Origin: Nemophila menziesii
Lineage: Eukaryota > Streptophyta > Magnoliopsida > Boraginales > Hydrophyllaceae
Reading direction: 5' to 3'
Assembly (NCBI GenBank): GCA_029959085.1
Contig: JARWIR010000024.1
Location: forward strand, 17,596,296-17,660,295
Length of the DNA: 64,000 bases
Below are positions 34,397-48,839 of the stretch, piece by piece; position 1 is the first letter of the stretch, and each line of letters begins with the position of its first letter. Under the pieces are notes generated by a model. That model had not been told where the DNA came from, did no database searches, and saw only the letters and a program-made list of their open reading frames with translations. Made by a program: the position numbers and the translations under genes.

Positions 34397-35971
34397 TGAT
34401 GTCTCCCTATTTGTGATGAATTAATCTTAGTTGGAGACATCATTTTAGGTGTATATATTAGGATATAGGTCGATTTATACATGATTTATTACATTTTCCT
34501 ATTTCTTGTCTTGATTTGATTATTTATTATTTTTAGAGCATATTGGGTTTAATTTGTTTATTTAGTGTGAAGCTTTAAATATATATGGACATTAATTAGA
34601 TGTCAAATCAATTCTAAGAGATAAAGGAAAGAGGATATGCATGGAATTTGGAGATAAAGGAAAGAAAGGATAAGTATGAAAATATATAGTTGCCAAATAA
34701 ATCTGAATTTCATCAGCCATGTCAATAAAAGTGATCATAACTCAACAACGTCTAGTAATTTGGAAGAATGGTTTGAAGCAAAGTGATAGAAATTTCTGAG
34801 ACGATCAGTTTCGATATAGAGAACGCGTCAACCGGAGTTGAAACGAAGAAGTTACGGCCAAAACAAAACAAAAACAGTTTATTACTTTTCCTATATTTTA
34901 GGGTTACGAATTTGAGTTGGGCTAGAAGTCCAATACTTTTCTCCAACTCCAAGAAAACGTTTTAGGGTTCCCTATACCCTATAAATACACCCTCTAATCA
35001 GTAGAAACACATCCTTGGCGAATCCTTAAGCCAAGAAGAAGCTTACAACAAGAGATGAGAAGTCTAGAAGGAGCTGAACACCATATCATGTCTTCATAAG
35101 CCTTCGAATTTGTAATTGTTTTCTTTCCTTTCTTTAGTATGAACTAATTTACTTTTAGCTTGAGATTTAGCATATATGTATGAACCCTAGACTTGTTTAA
35201 ATGTCTATCTAATTTGCGATACCACCGTATTTATATTGAATTCATGTTTTATTCTCTGTTTTATGTGCTTTGATTTATTGTTTGTTTTCCTTGCGATGCA
35301 TGCGTATAGGATTACCTTAATAGTAGTTAGATGGTCACCCGGAAGGGGTGTCTAATTATTGAAACACCACATAAACGTCTAGTGTACAGAATTAATCCTG
35401 ACAAGATTTGCCTAACTAGATAATCATTAAGGTTTATTTTAATCACCAATCATCAGTTGTAGGCAAGACTACACCTAGGACCCTGGTGGCGCAGGATACC
35501 CTATTTCGTGTCCCCTCGTGATTGTGAGGTTGCCACCCTAGTCCTCTCTCCAAGGATAGGGAGGAATTTAGAATCCTGGTTATTGCAATTCTACATAATT
35601 CACCCTTACATGTTTAGAATAAACAAGGCTAGTGGGGATTACTTGCTAGTTTCTCGAGCAAAACTCTCATACTATCTTCTTCTCTTTATTTAATTTTCTG
35701 TCTTTAATTTATTAGTTTAATTTTCTACTTACAAAAACCCAACAAAAATCTCTTTAGTCTTTTATTTCTTGCGTATTATTATTTCTAGCTTTTATATTTG
35801 CACTTGATAATTTGCATAAGTTCTCTCTAACTTTCATAGTCTCTGAGGAACGAATCTTATTTATCATTAAAACTTGCATACGTCATGTATACTTGCAGAA
35901 CCGTGCTAGGCTAGGGTGTCTACTTTCGCACTTGTTTATATCATATTTTTATCACACCCTAGTCGACACCA
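34397..35971 (+). repeat. Solo LTR, TSD AATAT, within the LINE
   Basis: 1575 bp, TGATGTCTCCC...AGTCGACACCA, same family as 10070-11608. AATAT is at 34392-34396 and 35972-35976. Joining the flanks restores LINE text GFRFRNI-NIMNHSLLGKQAWVILQNP, which confirms both ends. A TATA-like TATAAATACACCC is at about 34981-34993. Confidence 0.9.
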
Positions 35972-36059
35972 AATATAAACATCATGAACCATTCTTTATT
36001 AGGTAAACAAGCATGGGTTATCTTGCAAAATCCTGGTCGCCAAGAGAATGAGGAAGTAG
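35972..36059 (+). pseudogene. LINE continuation after the solo LTR
   Basis: NIMNHSLLGKQAWVILQNPG matches the plant LINE block 'fN.amLaKQ.WRll..P'. It stops where the next gypsy element starts (about 36050-36080). Confidence 0.7.
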
Positions 36060-37592
36060 GAGACTCAAGAGAGGTTTTCTTTCTTCCTTACCATTTCATT
36101 ATTTGTAATATATGTGGTAGTTTTTAATAAATTTATCGAGTCTATTTCGAGTTGTGGGGAGACGGCTCATTTTTTAGTTGGGGGTGTGGGGATTCGTTGT
36201 CCCTTATCTCTATTTTTTGTGATTTACTATCTATTTAGGTAGAAACAGCAAACTTTGGTAGCTAGAATTCGATGTAGATTGTGTTCAATGGCCTAACAGC
36301 TAAATTTAGTGAGTTAATGATAGTAGTTAAATTGTTTATGAACTAGTTTTTTTGTATGCTTAAGGTATGAACATGAAAACACACCTTAATAGTAAAGAAA
36401 AGGACTAGTAAGCAATGTGGTTGAAGTATGTTTAATCTTAGGGAGACTTGAGCGGTGTAGAATGTGAGATTCAAGCTAGTTGATAAAGTCATTTAATGAA
36501 TGTGCTGGAGGTGGAAGTAACGAAAGTGCATAGTTTAGAAAGTTATTAAGGAGGTTCTTGATAAGCCTTTGTTTCCTTTTAGCTCGATGTCCAAATTTAA
36601 TTGATTATATCTGTCTTAGCCCCTTCTAGCCTTTCTAAAACCTTTTACTAGCCATGTTACAAGCCATACCCCTTAACTTCTAGGACTTTTCCATATTCCC
36701 CGTACTCGAATCGCGATACTAAGACACGCGTCTTTAGAGCTTGAGTTTGGGTTGTGGGTTCGATTTATAGGGAACACTTGGGTGGGTAAATGAGCTTATG
36801 TATTATGTGCTCTGATGATGATTCACTTGTTTATATCGGAATCCTTTGTCGGGGTAAAAGTAAAACAAAAAAGTATTGAATTGAAAAAGAAAATATGATG
36901 AGAAGTAGCATGACATCTCACAAAAATAATATTCATAGTTAACTTGAAAAAGAAAGAAATAAGAAAATAAATGGAAAGGGACTTTCAAAGAGGAATTATT
37001 TATGTTCCCATCATGATATTGTAGTTGGGTTATTGGGGATACTAAGTAAAGTGCATCAAATTTGGGTTGATTGCGAACATATATTAGAGTAACTCAAGCA
37101 CTAGGGCAATTCGTTGATAGTTAGTAAGGAGAGACTCAAAATCTCACTCTACATTATCCAAATATAAGATCATAACGTCCCTAAGCCAACATTACAACCT
37201 TAAAGACCTTATGATTCTTAAGTATGTGATCTAGGAGCAGTTGAACCAATAGATAGTAGTTAGATGGAAAATTGGATACTATGTTAGGATTGATGAACAC
37301 TTTATAGCCACCATATCGAACTAAGATAAAAACCTAACCTTTGTGCATTGCAAAGCTAATCTAATCTTGAACTTAAACCTTGTTAATTGTTAGTATGATA
37401 AGTGTAAATATATGATTTAGTGTGTAACTATTATTACATAATAATTGTTAGGTAGTTACTTTAGTATTATTACTTACATTCTTCATCCTTCTTTCCATAT
37501 GCTTACTTGACTTAGCTGATATATTTTGGAGACTTCCCTATTGTACTTATATCTTATTGTGTCGGGACGACACAACTTTGATTTGGGGGTCT
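36060..37592 (+). mobile_element. 5'-truncated gypsy element, 3' non-coding region (element E)
   Basis: The homology with element A begins at the block TTTTCTTTCTTCC..ACCATTTC (36083-36104, mirrored at 9665-9690). It continues with AGTTGGGGGTGTGGGGATTCG (36176-36196), a hairpin AAGAC-ACGC-GTCTT then GAGCTTGAGTTTGGG (36721-36750), and the polypurine tract TTTGGGGGTCT. No ORF of size. Orientation is plus, the same as the LINE it has disrupted. Confidence 0.7.
37557..37592 (+). promoter_or_regulatory. Polypurine tract and hairpin of element E
   Basis: TTGTGTCG-GGA-CGACACAA is a perfect 8-bp stem (37557-37575), followed by CTTTGATTTGGGGGTCT and the LTR start. The same position in elements A and C has stems of different sequence but equal pairing. 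Confidence 0.7.
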
Positions 37593-38159
37593 TGATGTCT
37601 CTGTATTTGTGATAGAATTATCTAGTCACGAGACATCATTTTAGCTACATTATGTGCTTAGCCTAAAGTATTTTCCCTATTATTTGATAGTTTCTCATTT
37701 CTTGTCTAGTTTTGGATATTTGTTGCTTGTAGAGAATTTTAGGTATAATCGTTGTGTTAAGTGTGAAGATATTAGGTACAAGGAAGAATTAGATGACAAA
37801 GAAAGGATAATAAGTTGACAAAGAAGATCAAAGACAAAATCTAGAGTTAAAGGACCAAAGAAGCTATTTTTAGAAAGTCCAAGAGTTGCCGGTCAGATTT
37901 GGAAAGTTAATTTTTTTTTATTCCATGTGAAATTGAGAGAGTTTTCGCAGTAGACCTTTTATCCAGTTAGGTTTTTAAATTAGGAACGTGTGTCCGCTAA
38001 CGAATCATGATTTGGAGTTGTAATGAAGAAGTTAGTAGGGTTACACCTACTATGAGTCAAACCAATCCACTTTTTAAGAAAAATAATACGTTTAGGTTAG
38101 ATTAGGACACTTGAACCTAGCCCATAACCCTAATTTCATCCTAGCACCTATATATATAT

Positions 38160-38216
<57 letters not shown>

Positions 38217-39206
38217 ATATATATATGATATAAGGGACTTGTCCTTACCATCCTCGCCTTCATTTTATTCAACAATTCATCAAAGAGAGAGCAAGTTGAC
38301 CTAGAGGATAACAATAGTTGTTGGAGCATCACAATGCCACTTCTCTATCCTTCCATTGCTACCATTAGGGTAAATTGTATTAAATTATTAGCCAAACTAT
38401 GTATCTAATCTTTGATTTGATTAGTTTTATATCTTTTAGTATGAACCGATTTCCCATAGTTTGGGTTTGCAATATGTATAACCCTTGAATTCATTTATGT
38501 TATTCAATGTTATTTAGCATTAAATTTAATTGAGTTGAGATTTTACTTTATATAATTGTATATTGTGTTTTCCATTTACTCTAGCCCTATCCCTGATCAA
38601 GTTAGGACTTCCTCTAGTAATTAGGACTGTCACCCTGTCAGGGTGTTCAATTACTTACAATGAAACATATATGTGTAGAGAGCGGTAGCAATCGTGACGG
38701 GCTTGCCTAAATCGATAGTCATTAGGGTTTCATTTCACCACCGATCATTAAGCAAGGTCCCTTACCAAGTCCCTTGGTAGTGTTGAGGTTGCCTTCTAAG
38801 CTACTCCAGAGGGAGTTAGAGGGATTGTAGAATCCCGACTACTTATATATGCTCAATTCACCCTTGTAATTAAAAGAACAACTTATGAATATAGGTACAT
38901 ATTAGCAGACGTAAGCTATATCTCATCTTCATTCTCAATTATATTTATTAGCATTCATTAGTTTAAGCTTATTTCCTGCATTTAATTCTTATTTACAAAA
39001 CCACACAAATATTGATTTTATTTTTGTTTTTAATTTAAACAAATAATCTCATCTATGCTTATATTTGAACACGAGTTTCAGCTAACATACTCAATCCCCG
39101 AGAACAAACTTTTACTTATTTAACTATTACTTGCGAATGATCTGTGCACTTGCAGAGAGTTTTTTGTGGTGTGTATGCTTTTGTTATCGTTATATTATCA
39201 CACCCT
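37593..39206 (+). repeat. 3' LTR of element E, end altered
   Basis: Starts TGATGTCTCTG at 37593 and shares the LTR landmarks of the family (block around CCCTGTCAGGGTG; ATTGTAGAATCCCGACTA; CCCCGAGAACAAAC). Related LTRs end TATCACACCCTAGTCGACACCA, but here the match breaks after CACACCCTA at about 39206. It holds an (AT)n tract at 38147-38229. No target duplication can be found. Confidence 0.7.
38147..38229. repeat. (AT)n microsatellite inside the LTR
   Basis: About 80 bp of alternating AT with three interruptions, absent from the sister LTRs, so it expanded after divergence. Confidence 0.9.
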
Positions 39207-39515
39207 AACATACTCAATCCCTAACAAACATGATTGTCAATTTACTATGAAATCACACGCAGATAACACAATATATGCAGGCAATGTGACAATAGGATTT
39301 TAGTAGACTACTCTCCTAAAAGAAATGGCTAAATATTTAATTTTGTACGTTGTTTAATGGAATGTTTTACCTTTGGACAAGGTGCTAATTTATCTCATTT
39401 TTCTACAAAATCACATAAGTAAATAAATAAATATATATCACATTTTCTTTCTTCATCCATATATATATCTTAAGTGTGAAGTTTTTAAACTCTAATTAAA
39501 AGAGCTGGAGGATTT
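39207..39515. other. No gene recognised
   Basis: AT-rich sequence between the element E LTR and the RNase H part of the LINE. It is not clearly LINE. Confidence 0.3.
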
Positions 39516-40088
39516 AGACCAGGATCCCTCAGATTTAATTGATGGAAATGATAAAACTCTTAGTGTTAAAAATACTAGTATAATTAGTAATTGGAGTCGT
39601 CCCCCTACTAATATTATTAAAATAAATACTGATGCTTACTTTACTTTATCTGGTTGTGCTATATCTTATATTCTTATATTGTCAGAGATTATTTTGGCAA
39701 CTTGGTTGAGGCTGATGCAAAAGAGATAGAGGCAAGAAGTTATGTCGAAACAGAAGATCAAGGTGTTCAGTTGGACTGCGAGATAGCAAAAGGTTTTCCT
39801 ACCAACTCTACTATAATCGAAAATGACTGTGAGGTGATAGTTAAACCCTTAGCTACTAGGACCCCTTATAATATTCTTGAGTGTTGTTATATTTTTAAAT
39901 CGATTACGGTACTGTAGAGACTTGTAATCCGTTTTTTTTCCTTTGTTAACCGCAAAGGTAATAGAGTAGCTGATTGGGTCGCCAAACAAAAGCTTGTTGG
40001 CAAACTGTTTGGTGAATGGAGGTGTTCTCCTCCTTCAGAGTCAATTCAACTTATTTTACTTGATAAGCAGGTTTGCGGAATTGGGTAA
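39516..40088 (+). pseudogene. LINE RNase H domain, distal part of the split LINE
   Basis: NWSRPPTNIIKINTDAYFTLSGCA (the W..P......N.D start with the first Asp), then VRDYFGNLVEADAKEIEARS (Glu region), TIIENDCEVIVKPLA (the second Asp position) and FVNRKGNRVADWVAKQKLVG with the conserved ADxxAK end, stop at 40088. Frame changes at about 39660 and 39920. It fits as the 3' end of the LINE beginning at 30.1 kb; the segment between WVILQNP and here has been lost. Confidence 0.7.
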
Positions 40089-40590
40089 CTTTTATAATTT
40101 TTAACGTTATTATGCTACCTATATATTTAAGCACTTGACAAAAAAACTCTATTACATTATTTTCTCTAAAGTAATTTTTTTCTCTTTCTTTTATATAATA
40201 TCATATATAGGTGAAACAATTAAATAAGATAAATAGACATGCTCTAAAAAGAATCACAATTCACGCAAATTGGAAAAGTCTTCTCGATTAAATTTTTTTG
40301 AGTAATGAAATATACTATCTATATTCAAATCATCCAATATATCATCCATGACATGCCGTGATTTGAGTTGAAGTATACTGTAAATCAAATTGAGAGAATA
40401 AATAAAATAACGAGTTACATTCATTCAAATCACGCCACGTGTGTTGAGATTTAAATCAATTATATAGAGTAATTGCTATTAATCCGAGCATGCTCTTTTG
40501 GAGAAGTGGAAAAGAATTAGATTCAAATAATAAACATATTTACCTTTTCCTATTCTTTTGGAGAAGTGGAAAAGTCACTTTTTTGTGCAT
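40089..40590. other. AT-rich spacer with a 21-bp direct repeat
   Basis: TCTTTTGGAGAAGTGGAAAAG occurs near 40493-40513 and again at 40553-40573, separated by 39 bp of AT-rich sequence. There is no poly(A) next to either copy. Confidence 0.5.
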
Positions 40591-41180
40591 GAAATGTCCC
40601 ACATAGGAGGAGAGATGGGGAAAATATTAGTATAAATCTGCTTACCCATCTATTATATCCAAAAGGTCCAAAGTCTATGAAGGCCAAAGAGGAATAAGTA
40701 AAGCCCCACACGCGCGCACCACCACCACCACCCACCCGCTCGGCCTGGCCTGGCCTGGCCTGGCGTGGGCGTGGGAGTGGGCCGTGGGGGAGTTGGGGAG
40801 TTGGGGAGTTGGGGAGTTTGGGGAGTCAAAAAATGAAACACCTTTTCTGAAATGATTCAATGAGAAATAAGCTGGTTCTTATAGTGGTCGGATGGAGTTG
40901 GTGCAATTGAAGATCCATTTATGGTGACGTTTCTGATACACCCTTGCTCTCCCCAATTCCCTATAAATAGAGACTCCCCCTCACTTTCCAAAGGGACGAA
41001 TACACCAGAAAAGCATAACACTCTGCCTCTCCCCATTTTCCTGTTAGAGATACGGGTACGCCGGAATATCTTTTTAACAACAGAAGGTGTACTTTGTTAT
41101 TGCTTTTCTTTCCGTGTAAGTGTATTTGTTTCCTGTAACCGCATTTGATTCTGTTGTAATCGTATTTGATTTTCCTGTAA
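40590..41180 (+). promoter_or_regulatory. Promoter- or LTR-like region with TATA box and G-rich repeats
   Basis: ATGTCCCACATAGG at 40590 resembles the start words of some plant LTRs. A TATA box CTATAAATAGAG lies at 40961-40972, with a CT-rich stretch before and after. Two GTAACCGCATTTGATT-like words repeat near 41136-41173. No gene follows downstream; the next 800 bp is AT-rich. Either an orphan promoter or an eroded LTR. Confidence 0.35.
40743..40826. repeat. Short tandem repeats with G-quadruplex potential
   Basis: GGCCT is repeated four times (about 40743-40763). Then GGGGAGTT is repeated so that five G-runs of four or more bases are spaced by AGTT or AGTTT (about 40786-40822), meeting the usual pattern for a stable four-tetrad G-quadruplex. 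Just before lies CACGCGCGCACC and a (CCA)n run, an isolated GC island in AT-rich DNA. Confidence 0.7.
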
Positions 41181-41999
41181 TAGTTAGTTTACGCTAAATC
41201 GATTATCATTTCTTTTACTTTTAGAAAAACTATTTCTGTTTTTGTCAAAACCGATGATTTTTTGTTCACAACGTGATGGGTAATATATTAGATTGTATAA
41301 ATTTGGATGATATATCGTGACTCAATCTTTTTATAATTCTGTCGGAAAGAATTATCTTTTCAGAATATTATTTTTCTATCAACATTAACCTTTCGACTAA
41401 AATTCATAGATCTATTCCGTCACATTCTTACTAAAAACGTTTAAAAAAGAAAAAGATAATCGTGTTTAGTAAATGCATCGTAAATTTTAATCTCATCCTT
41501 TAGTTGATAATCTTGACTAGGTGTCCAACATCTTAAAACGAACTACTTTTCAAACGACAAACTGAAAGATCTAGTAAATTTGAACAAGTCTTCAAGAGTT
41601 TCTTTTATAAATTGTTGTGCAAACAACAAAAATATAGTATGTTTTAATAATTTTAATCTTCAAGGAAGGTGTCATATCTATGACCTTACAGGCATGCTAA
41701 TTTGACACGTCCATGAAGACTCAAAACAAAAAATTATCAATGTTAGATACAATTTCAATTATTTTATATTAGGTGAAATATTTTTTAAAATAAAAATAAT
41801 TATTCTTTTAGATAATGTTTTTTCATCTAAGAAGTATCGGTTAAAAACAAATCTATAACTTCAAGTCCGAAATGACTCTCCAATGTTAAAATATATGCCA
41901 ACATAATACATATAGACTTCGAAAAAAATACTAAGATTTATAATTAGCATATCTCGTATTTCTATTTTTGGTAAATTTCCAATAATATTTCCACAGTCA
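41181..41999. other. No gene recognised
   Basis: Very AT-rich sequence with no ORF or repeat structure that I can name. Confidence 0.3.
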
Positions 42000-45075
<3,076 letters not shown>

Positions 45076-46770
45076 TAATTTTTTGTCCCTTGAAAAATCA
45101 ATATTTTTGAACATCTTCAAGTAGATTTTTATATATAGAGATAAGGTTCATGTTATTAACAACGGTTCTCTTACTTTATCTTTCAAGAGTCATGCATGTG
45201 TCATTTCTTCTGAGTCAAAACACTTTAATCAAAGAAATAGAATAGAGGTCATCTCACGAGATTTTATTATATCTCCATAGGCTTTATTATCCATCCATTT
45301 GGATTAAAAAAGGAATCTTATATGATCTTTTTGAATCTTAAATTTTTTAAATAATTATTGGCGATTGATCGGATCCTATATATTGTGGTACAATAGTAAT
45401 AGTTGATGGAAATAAATGATGTCTATCTTTACACACTAATGACATATCTTCTTTGACAAGTTGCTCAGTTTTCTAAATGGTTTATTGTTGTCTCGTGTTT
45501 TGTATCTATATTATATAGGACTGAGACATTTGTTTAGTCTTTTTTTTTGGGTCTTAAGTTAAGAATTTGAGTAGTTTTTGCATAATTTAGTATCGTTCTT
45601 ATCATATAGTATCAATTGAATGCTTTTATCATTTTAATGTGTTTTGTATATTCAACATGCAAGGTGATAAATCAGAGATAGTACGAGGATGAGATGTGAG
45701 TATAAAGGACTTAAAGGTAAGGAATCGGAGTTCAAAGAAAAACGGCTTATGAAAGAAATAGAAGGCAGATCAAAGAATTGTTGGGAGTAAATGCATAAGA
45801 ACTAGGTGGGATGCGGCCTATCATCGTAAATCCAAAAGGGTCTAATTTCCATCGCTTCAAACCATGAAGCAATCAGAGTTTTGGGAAAAAAATTATGGAT
45901 GTTCGTGTAAGACTGCTCAATCTAAATTGGAAGTGGGCTTACATTTAAGTAACAAAGTACCATTAGTTGATCTAGCTTGTTAACCCATTTGTGGCATGTA
46001 CAAATTATAACCCTTTTCTTATTATCTATTATCACAAGAATCGCTTAATTCCATATCTAGAAAGAATCAATCGAGCATTTAGCTATGCTTTATTACTTTA
46101 AGAAAGATACCATTTTAACCTTTGTAATATTCCTTCTCTAATATTTATATTTTTTTAGTTAATGCAAAAATATCCAATGCTTATTCTTATGTTTATAATT
46201 AGCCAAACTCTTTATAACCCAGGATTTTGAGAACCCGGTTGGTTGTGGCATGAATTATGCATTTTTATGATCTAATTGAAGTGGGTATTTTCATTGTATG
46301 ATATTTTGTGATTATTGCGCCTCCTAGTAATGGAGATATGTTAGGATGGTATACTAATTGAGGCTTATCTTGCCTTCTCAACAAATAAGGAATTTTTTTT
46401 TACATAAATATACATGTCTACCATTTTTAAAGAAGGGTCATACCCCAAATCCTCATAAAAAGGAGCACTAAAATTTGAAGTCGGTGAGGCAATTTTGGAA
46501 ACTAAATGATTATTCCTTGATGAAGGTTCTACCTATCCTCTGGAAGATTTTATGCATTAAGTACATATGGCTTACACATCATGTCAATATTAATGGAAAC
46601 AAAAGAAGTATCTTATTTCAAGAAGAATGCAATGAAAAGACCGGTGCAGATTTACCTCTGGAATGTAGAAATGCAAAATATTATGATATGAATCACTCTG
46701 AAATGATGGATAAAGTCTGGTGAGAATGAGTAATAAAGAAGAACCCATTAATTTCCTGTGAGTTATAGCA
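45076..46770. other. No gene recognised; part may be an old LTR
   Basis: From about 45560 the wording (TTTTGCATAATTTAGTATC, GAATGCTTTTATC, CAACATGCAAGGTGATAAATC, GTATAAAGGAC) resembles the start of long gypsy LTRs, but there is no second copy and no clean end. An 82-codon plus-strand frame at 46475 shows no known motif. Confidence 0.25.
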
Positions 46771-46774
46771 AGGA

Positions 46775-46830
46775 AGTGTATGTGTGTGTGTGCGTATACA
46801 TCTGTGTGTGTGTGAACACGTATACATGGA
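46775..46830. repeat. (TG)n-rich microsatellite
   Basis: GTATGTGTGTGTGTGCG and CTGTGTGTGTGTGAACACG, short interrupted TG runs. Confidence 0.7.
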
Positions 46831-48088
46831 TCACGAAGTGTCTCGATTTGATAAATGATTGAGATATAAATAAGTTTTAATGATTATCATACTGCCATAA
46901 TGATCGAAAATCTTAGAAACGTATCAAAGATGTAGAATCGTAACGATTTTCCCTTGAATAATCTTGTCTCCCGCCTAAACAAATTATTTATGCTATTAAG
47001 GAAATATTTGATATTCAAATATACTCGAATAAAAGCGATATAATTGTGAGACATCGTAAAAAATATGAGAAACACTCTTTCTTAAACCCTAATATCTTCT
47101 ACAAATATATTAGAATTTAATGGGGCTTTTGATAAGGAGAAATGCATCTCATCCTTTCTGAACACCCAATATCTACATATATCGAGGGTACATGAATAAA
47201 ACAACTAAAGTCTGAGTAACGCACGAACAAGATACATCGAAGTGGTTCATCGAGAATATAAAAATAAGGAAAACTGTTTAATCTTATTCTCCCAACAACA
47301 AACATCACACATGGTATAATCAGCGACACTGAAGGACTTTTGCCAGGACTGAATAAATACATTGTTTGGGACTGGTTTATTAAAATATACTTAAAGTACT
47401 TTATTTTCTTAAAAATACTCTAAACCTTCCATATCTGTCTTGGGTTCAAAGTTTGATTACTTTTGAAAAAATATCAAATATGTATTTTTTTTTAAAAGGA
47501 CTTATATTAATTCTAAATCTCAAAAGTATTTATGACAAATGTTTTAATTTTTATTAAAAAGTGCTTTTAATTTTTAAAATAACATAATTTCAAATGAATC
47601 ATGAATTATTAGAACAAATACCATCTTTTTTATATTTTCATGAATTAGCGTTCTTATAAATAAATAAAATTGTAAATAATTGGGAATTCAAATTTCTAAT
47701 ATAACTATGAATATTAAATTCAATTACTTTTGATTATTTTAAATTATTTTGATAAAATAGTTTCAATAACAATTTTACTTTGATGAATATTAGCGCTGTC
47801 TTTTCTTTTTGGATGAAATAAGAAGTTTTGAAATTTTATATTATGAGAATGCAGCTAATATAATCCTATGTCATAATTTAGATTCTATATTATTTACAAA
47901 TAAGAATTTTTCGCTTATGAGATCTTCTAACCAATATATATCTATAATCAAACAAAATTAATGTTACAATATTAAAATAAAAATAAAAAAATAGAGAACT
48001 TATATAAGTTTTAATCAGATGGGTTAATGTAACTGAACAAGGATTTATTATTAGGTTAATGCTTCATAGGTATCTGCCATCTTACATC
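46831..48088. other. No gene recognised
   Basis: Strongly AT-rich with poly-A and poly-T runs and no coding signal. Confidence 0.3.
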
Positions 48089-48089
48089 C

Positions 48090-48286
48090 TTGTCCATAAA
48101 AATCGCTGTCTTTTTTAAAAAACAGCGAATAATGGGAAATTTTTCATTACATAAAGTTTGAGTAATGGGAAACTTCTCACTACTTAAACTTTAAGTAATG
48201 AGAAGCTTCTCATAACTCAAACGAGTCTTTTTATGAAAAAGAAAAAAAAAAGTAAAATATATGTGGCCTTTTATGGATAAAAAATG
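48090..48286. mobile_element. Hairpin-forming MITE-like element
   Basis: Outer words TCCATAAAA (about 48092) and TTTTATGGA (about 48269-48277) are inverted copies. Inside are a hairpin CGCTGT-ct-TTTTTTAAAAAACAGCG (about 48104-48127) and a 67-nt near-perfect palindrome at 48156-48222 (GTTTGAGTAATG... to ...CATAACTCAAAC). The whole segment would fold into one long stem, as foldback MITEs do. Confidence 0.5.
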
Positions 48287-48666
48287 ATGGTTAGAGTGAG
48301 AGGAATTAATTTTAACTTGAGGTGTTTTTTAGGCAATAATTCTTTATTATTATTTTGTAATAATTAAAAATGTGTGAATAAAGAAATGCAGGGTTTGGTC
48401 CGAATAAACGCCCCGGACCACCCATGTATGATGTATCAAAAAAAATAAAAAATATAAGAAGTTTTAAAAAAATGGCAGCTGACAGAAATGAAGCGATCGA
48501 CATTGAGCTATTGCCAATATTCAATGCACAATCTTGTAATGTAGCTAGTTTTAGAGACACACAAAGTGGCTGCAATGCCAACTGCCAGGTAATGGCCGAC
48601 TCCATGAATAGAGTATGGAATGCTCCGTAGACAAAACGTGGATTTATTCCATTATTGCTATCATAG
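48287..48666. other. No gene recognised
   Basis: Non-coding. The plus strand at 48424-48630 and the minus strand opposite are both open by chance; neither shows a known domain. Confidence 0.3.
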
Positions 48667-48676
48667 AGACCATATG

Positions 48677-48799
48677 TTTTTTTTTTAATACATGAGAGAG
48701 CCACTTTGGACTCGGAGTAAATGACTCCAATGAGATTCGATTCCAAGACCTCTTGGTCTGCGGAATAACCTAACCACTAGGCCAACTATCGATCTCAAT
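48677..48799 (-). mobile_element. tRNA-derived SINE with TSD
   Basis: On the minus strand: TAGTTGGCCTAGTGGTTAGG (A box of a pol III promoter, 48770-48789) and GGTCTTGGAATCGAATCTC (B box region), then a body ending CTCTCTCATGTATT and poly(A). AGACCATATGTT lies at 48667-48678 and again at 48800-48811. The AGTTGGCCTAGTGGTTAG...AAGAGGTCTTGG head is that of widespread plant tRNA-type SINEs. About 120 bp. Confidence 0.8.
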
Positions 48800-48811
48800 A
48801 GACCATATGTT

Positions 48812-48836
48812 TCGAACAAAAAAAAGACCATATGTT
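48812..48836 (+). mobile_element. Second minimal poly(A) insertion at the SINE target
   Basis: After the second AGACCATATGTT comes TCGAAC and eight A residues, then a third AGACCATATGTT (48825-48836). It looks like a tiny retroinsertion using the same target as the SINE but in the opposite orientation. Confidence 0.5.
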
Positions 48837-48839
48837 GCT

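Noticed and set aside
40550..40860. Pro/Gly-rich ORFs over the GC island
   Set aside because: They are explained by the (GGCCT)n and (GGGGAGTT)n repeats.
46475..46723. An 82-codon plus-strand ORF as a gene
   Set aside because: No recognisable motif or promoter and AT-rich codon use like the surrounding non-coding DNA.
48424..48746. Opposed ORFs (68 and 144 codons) as a possible small gene
   Set aside because: No motif is visible, the longer one runs through the SINE, and the two are mutually antisense.
48677..48799. A functional tRNA gene
   Set aside because: A and B boxes are present, but cloverleaf pairing and the acceptor end are not; poly(A) and the target duplication identify a SINE.
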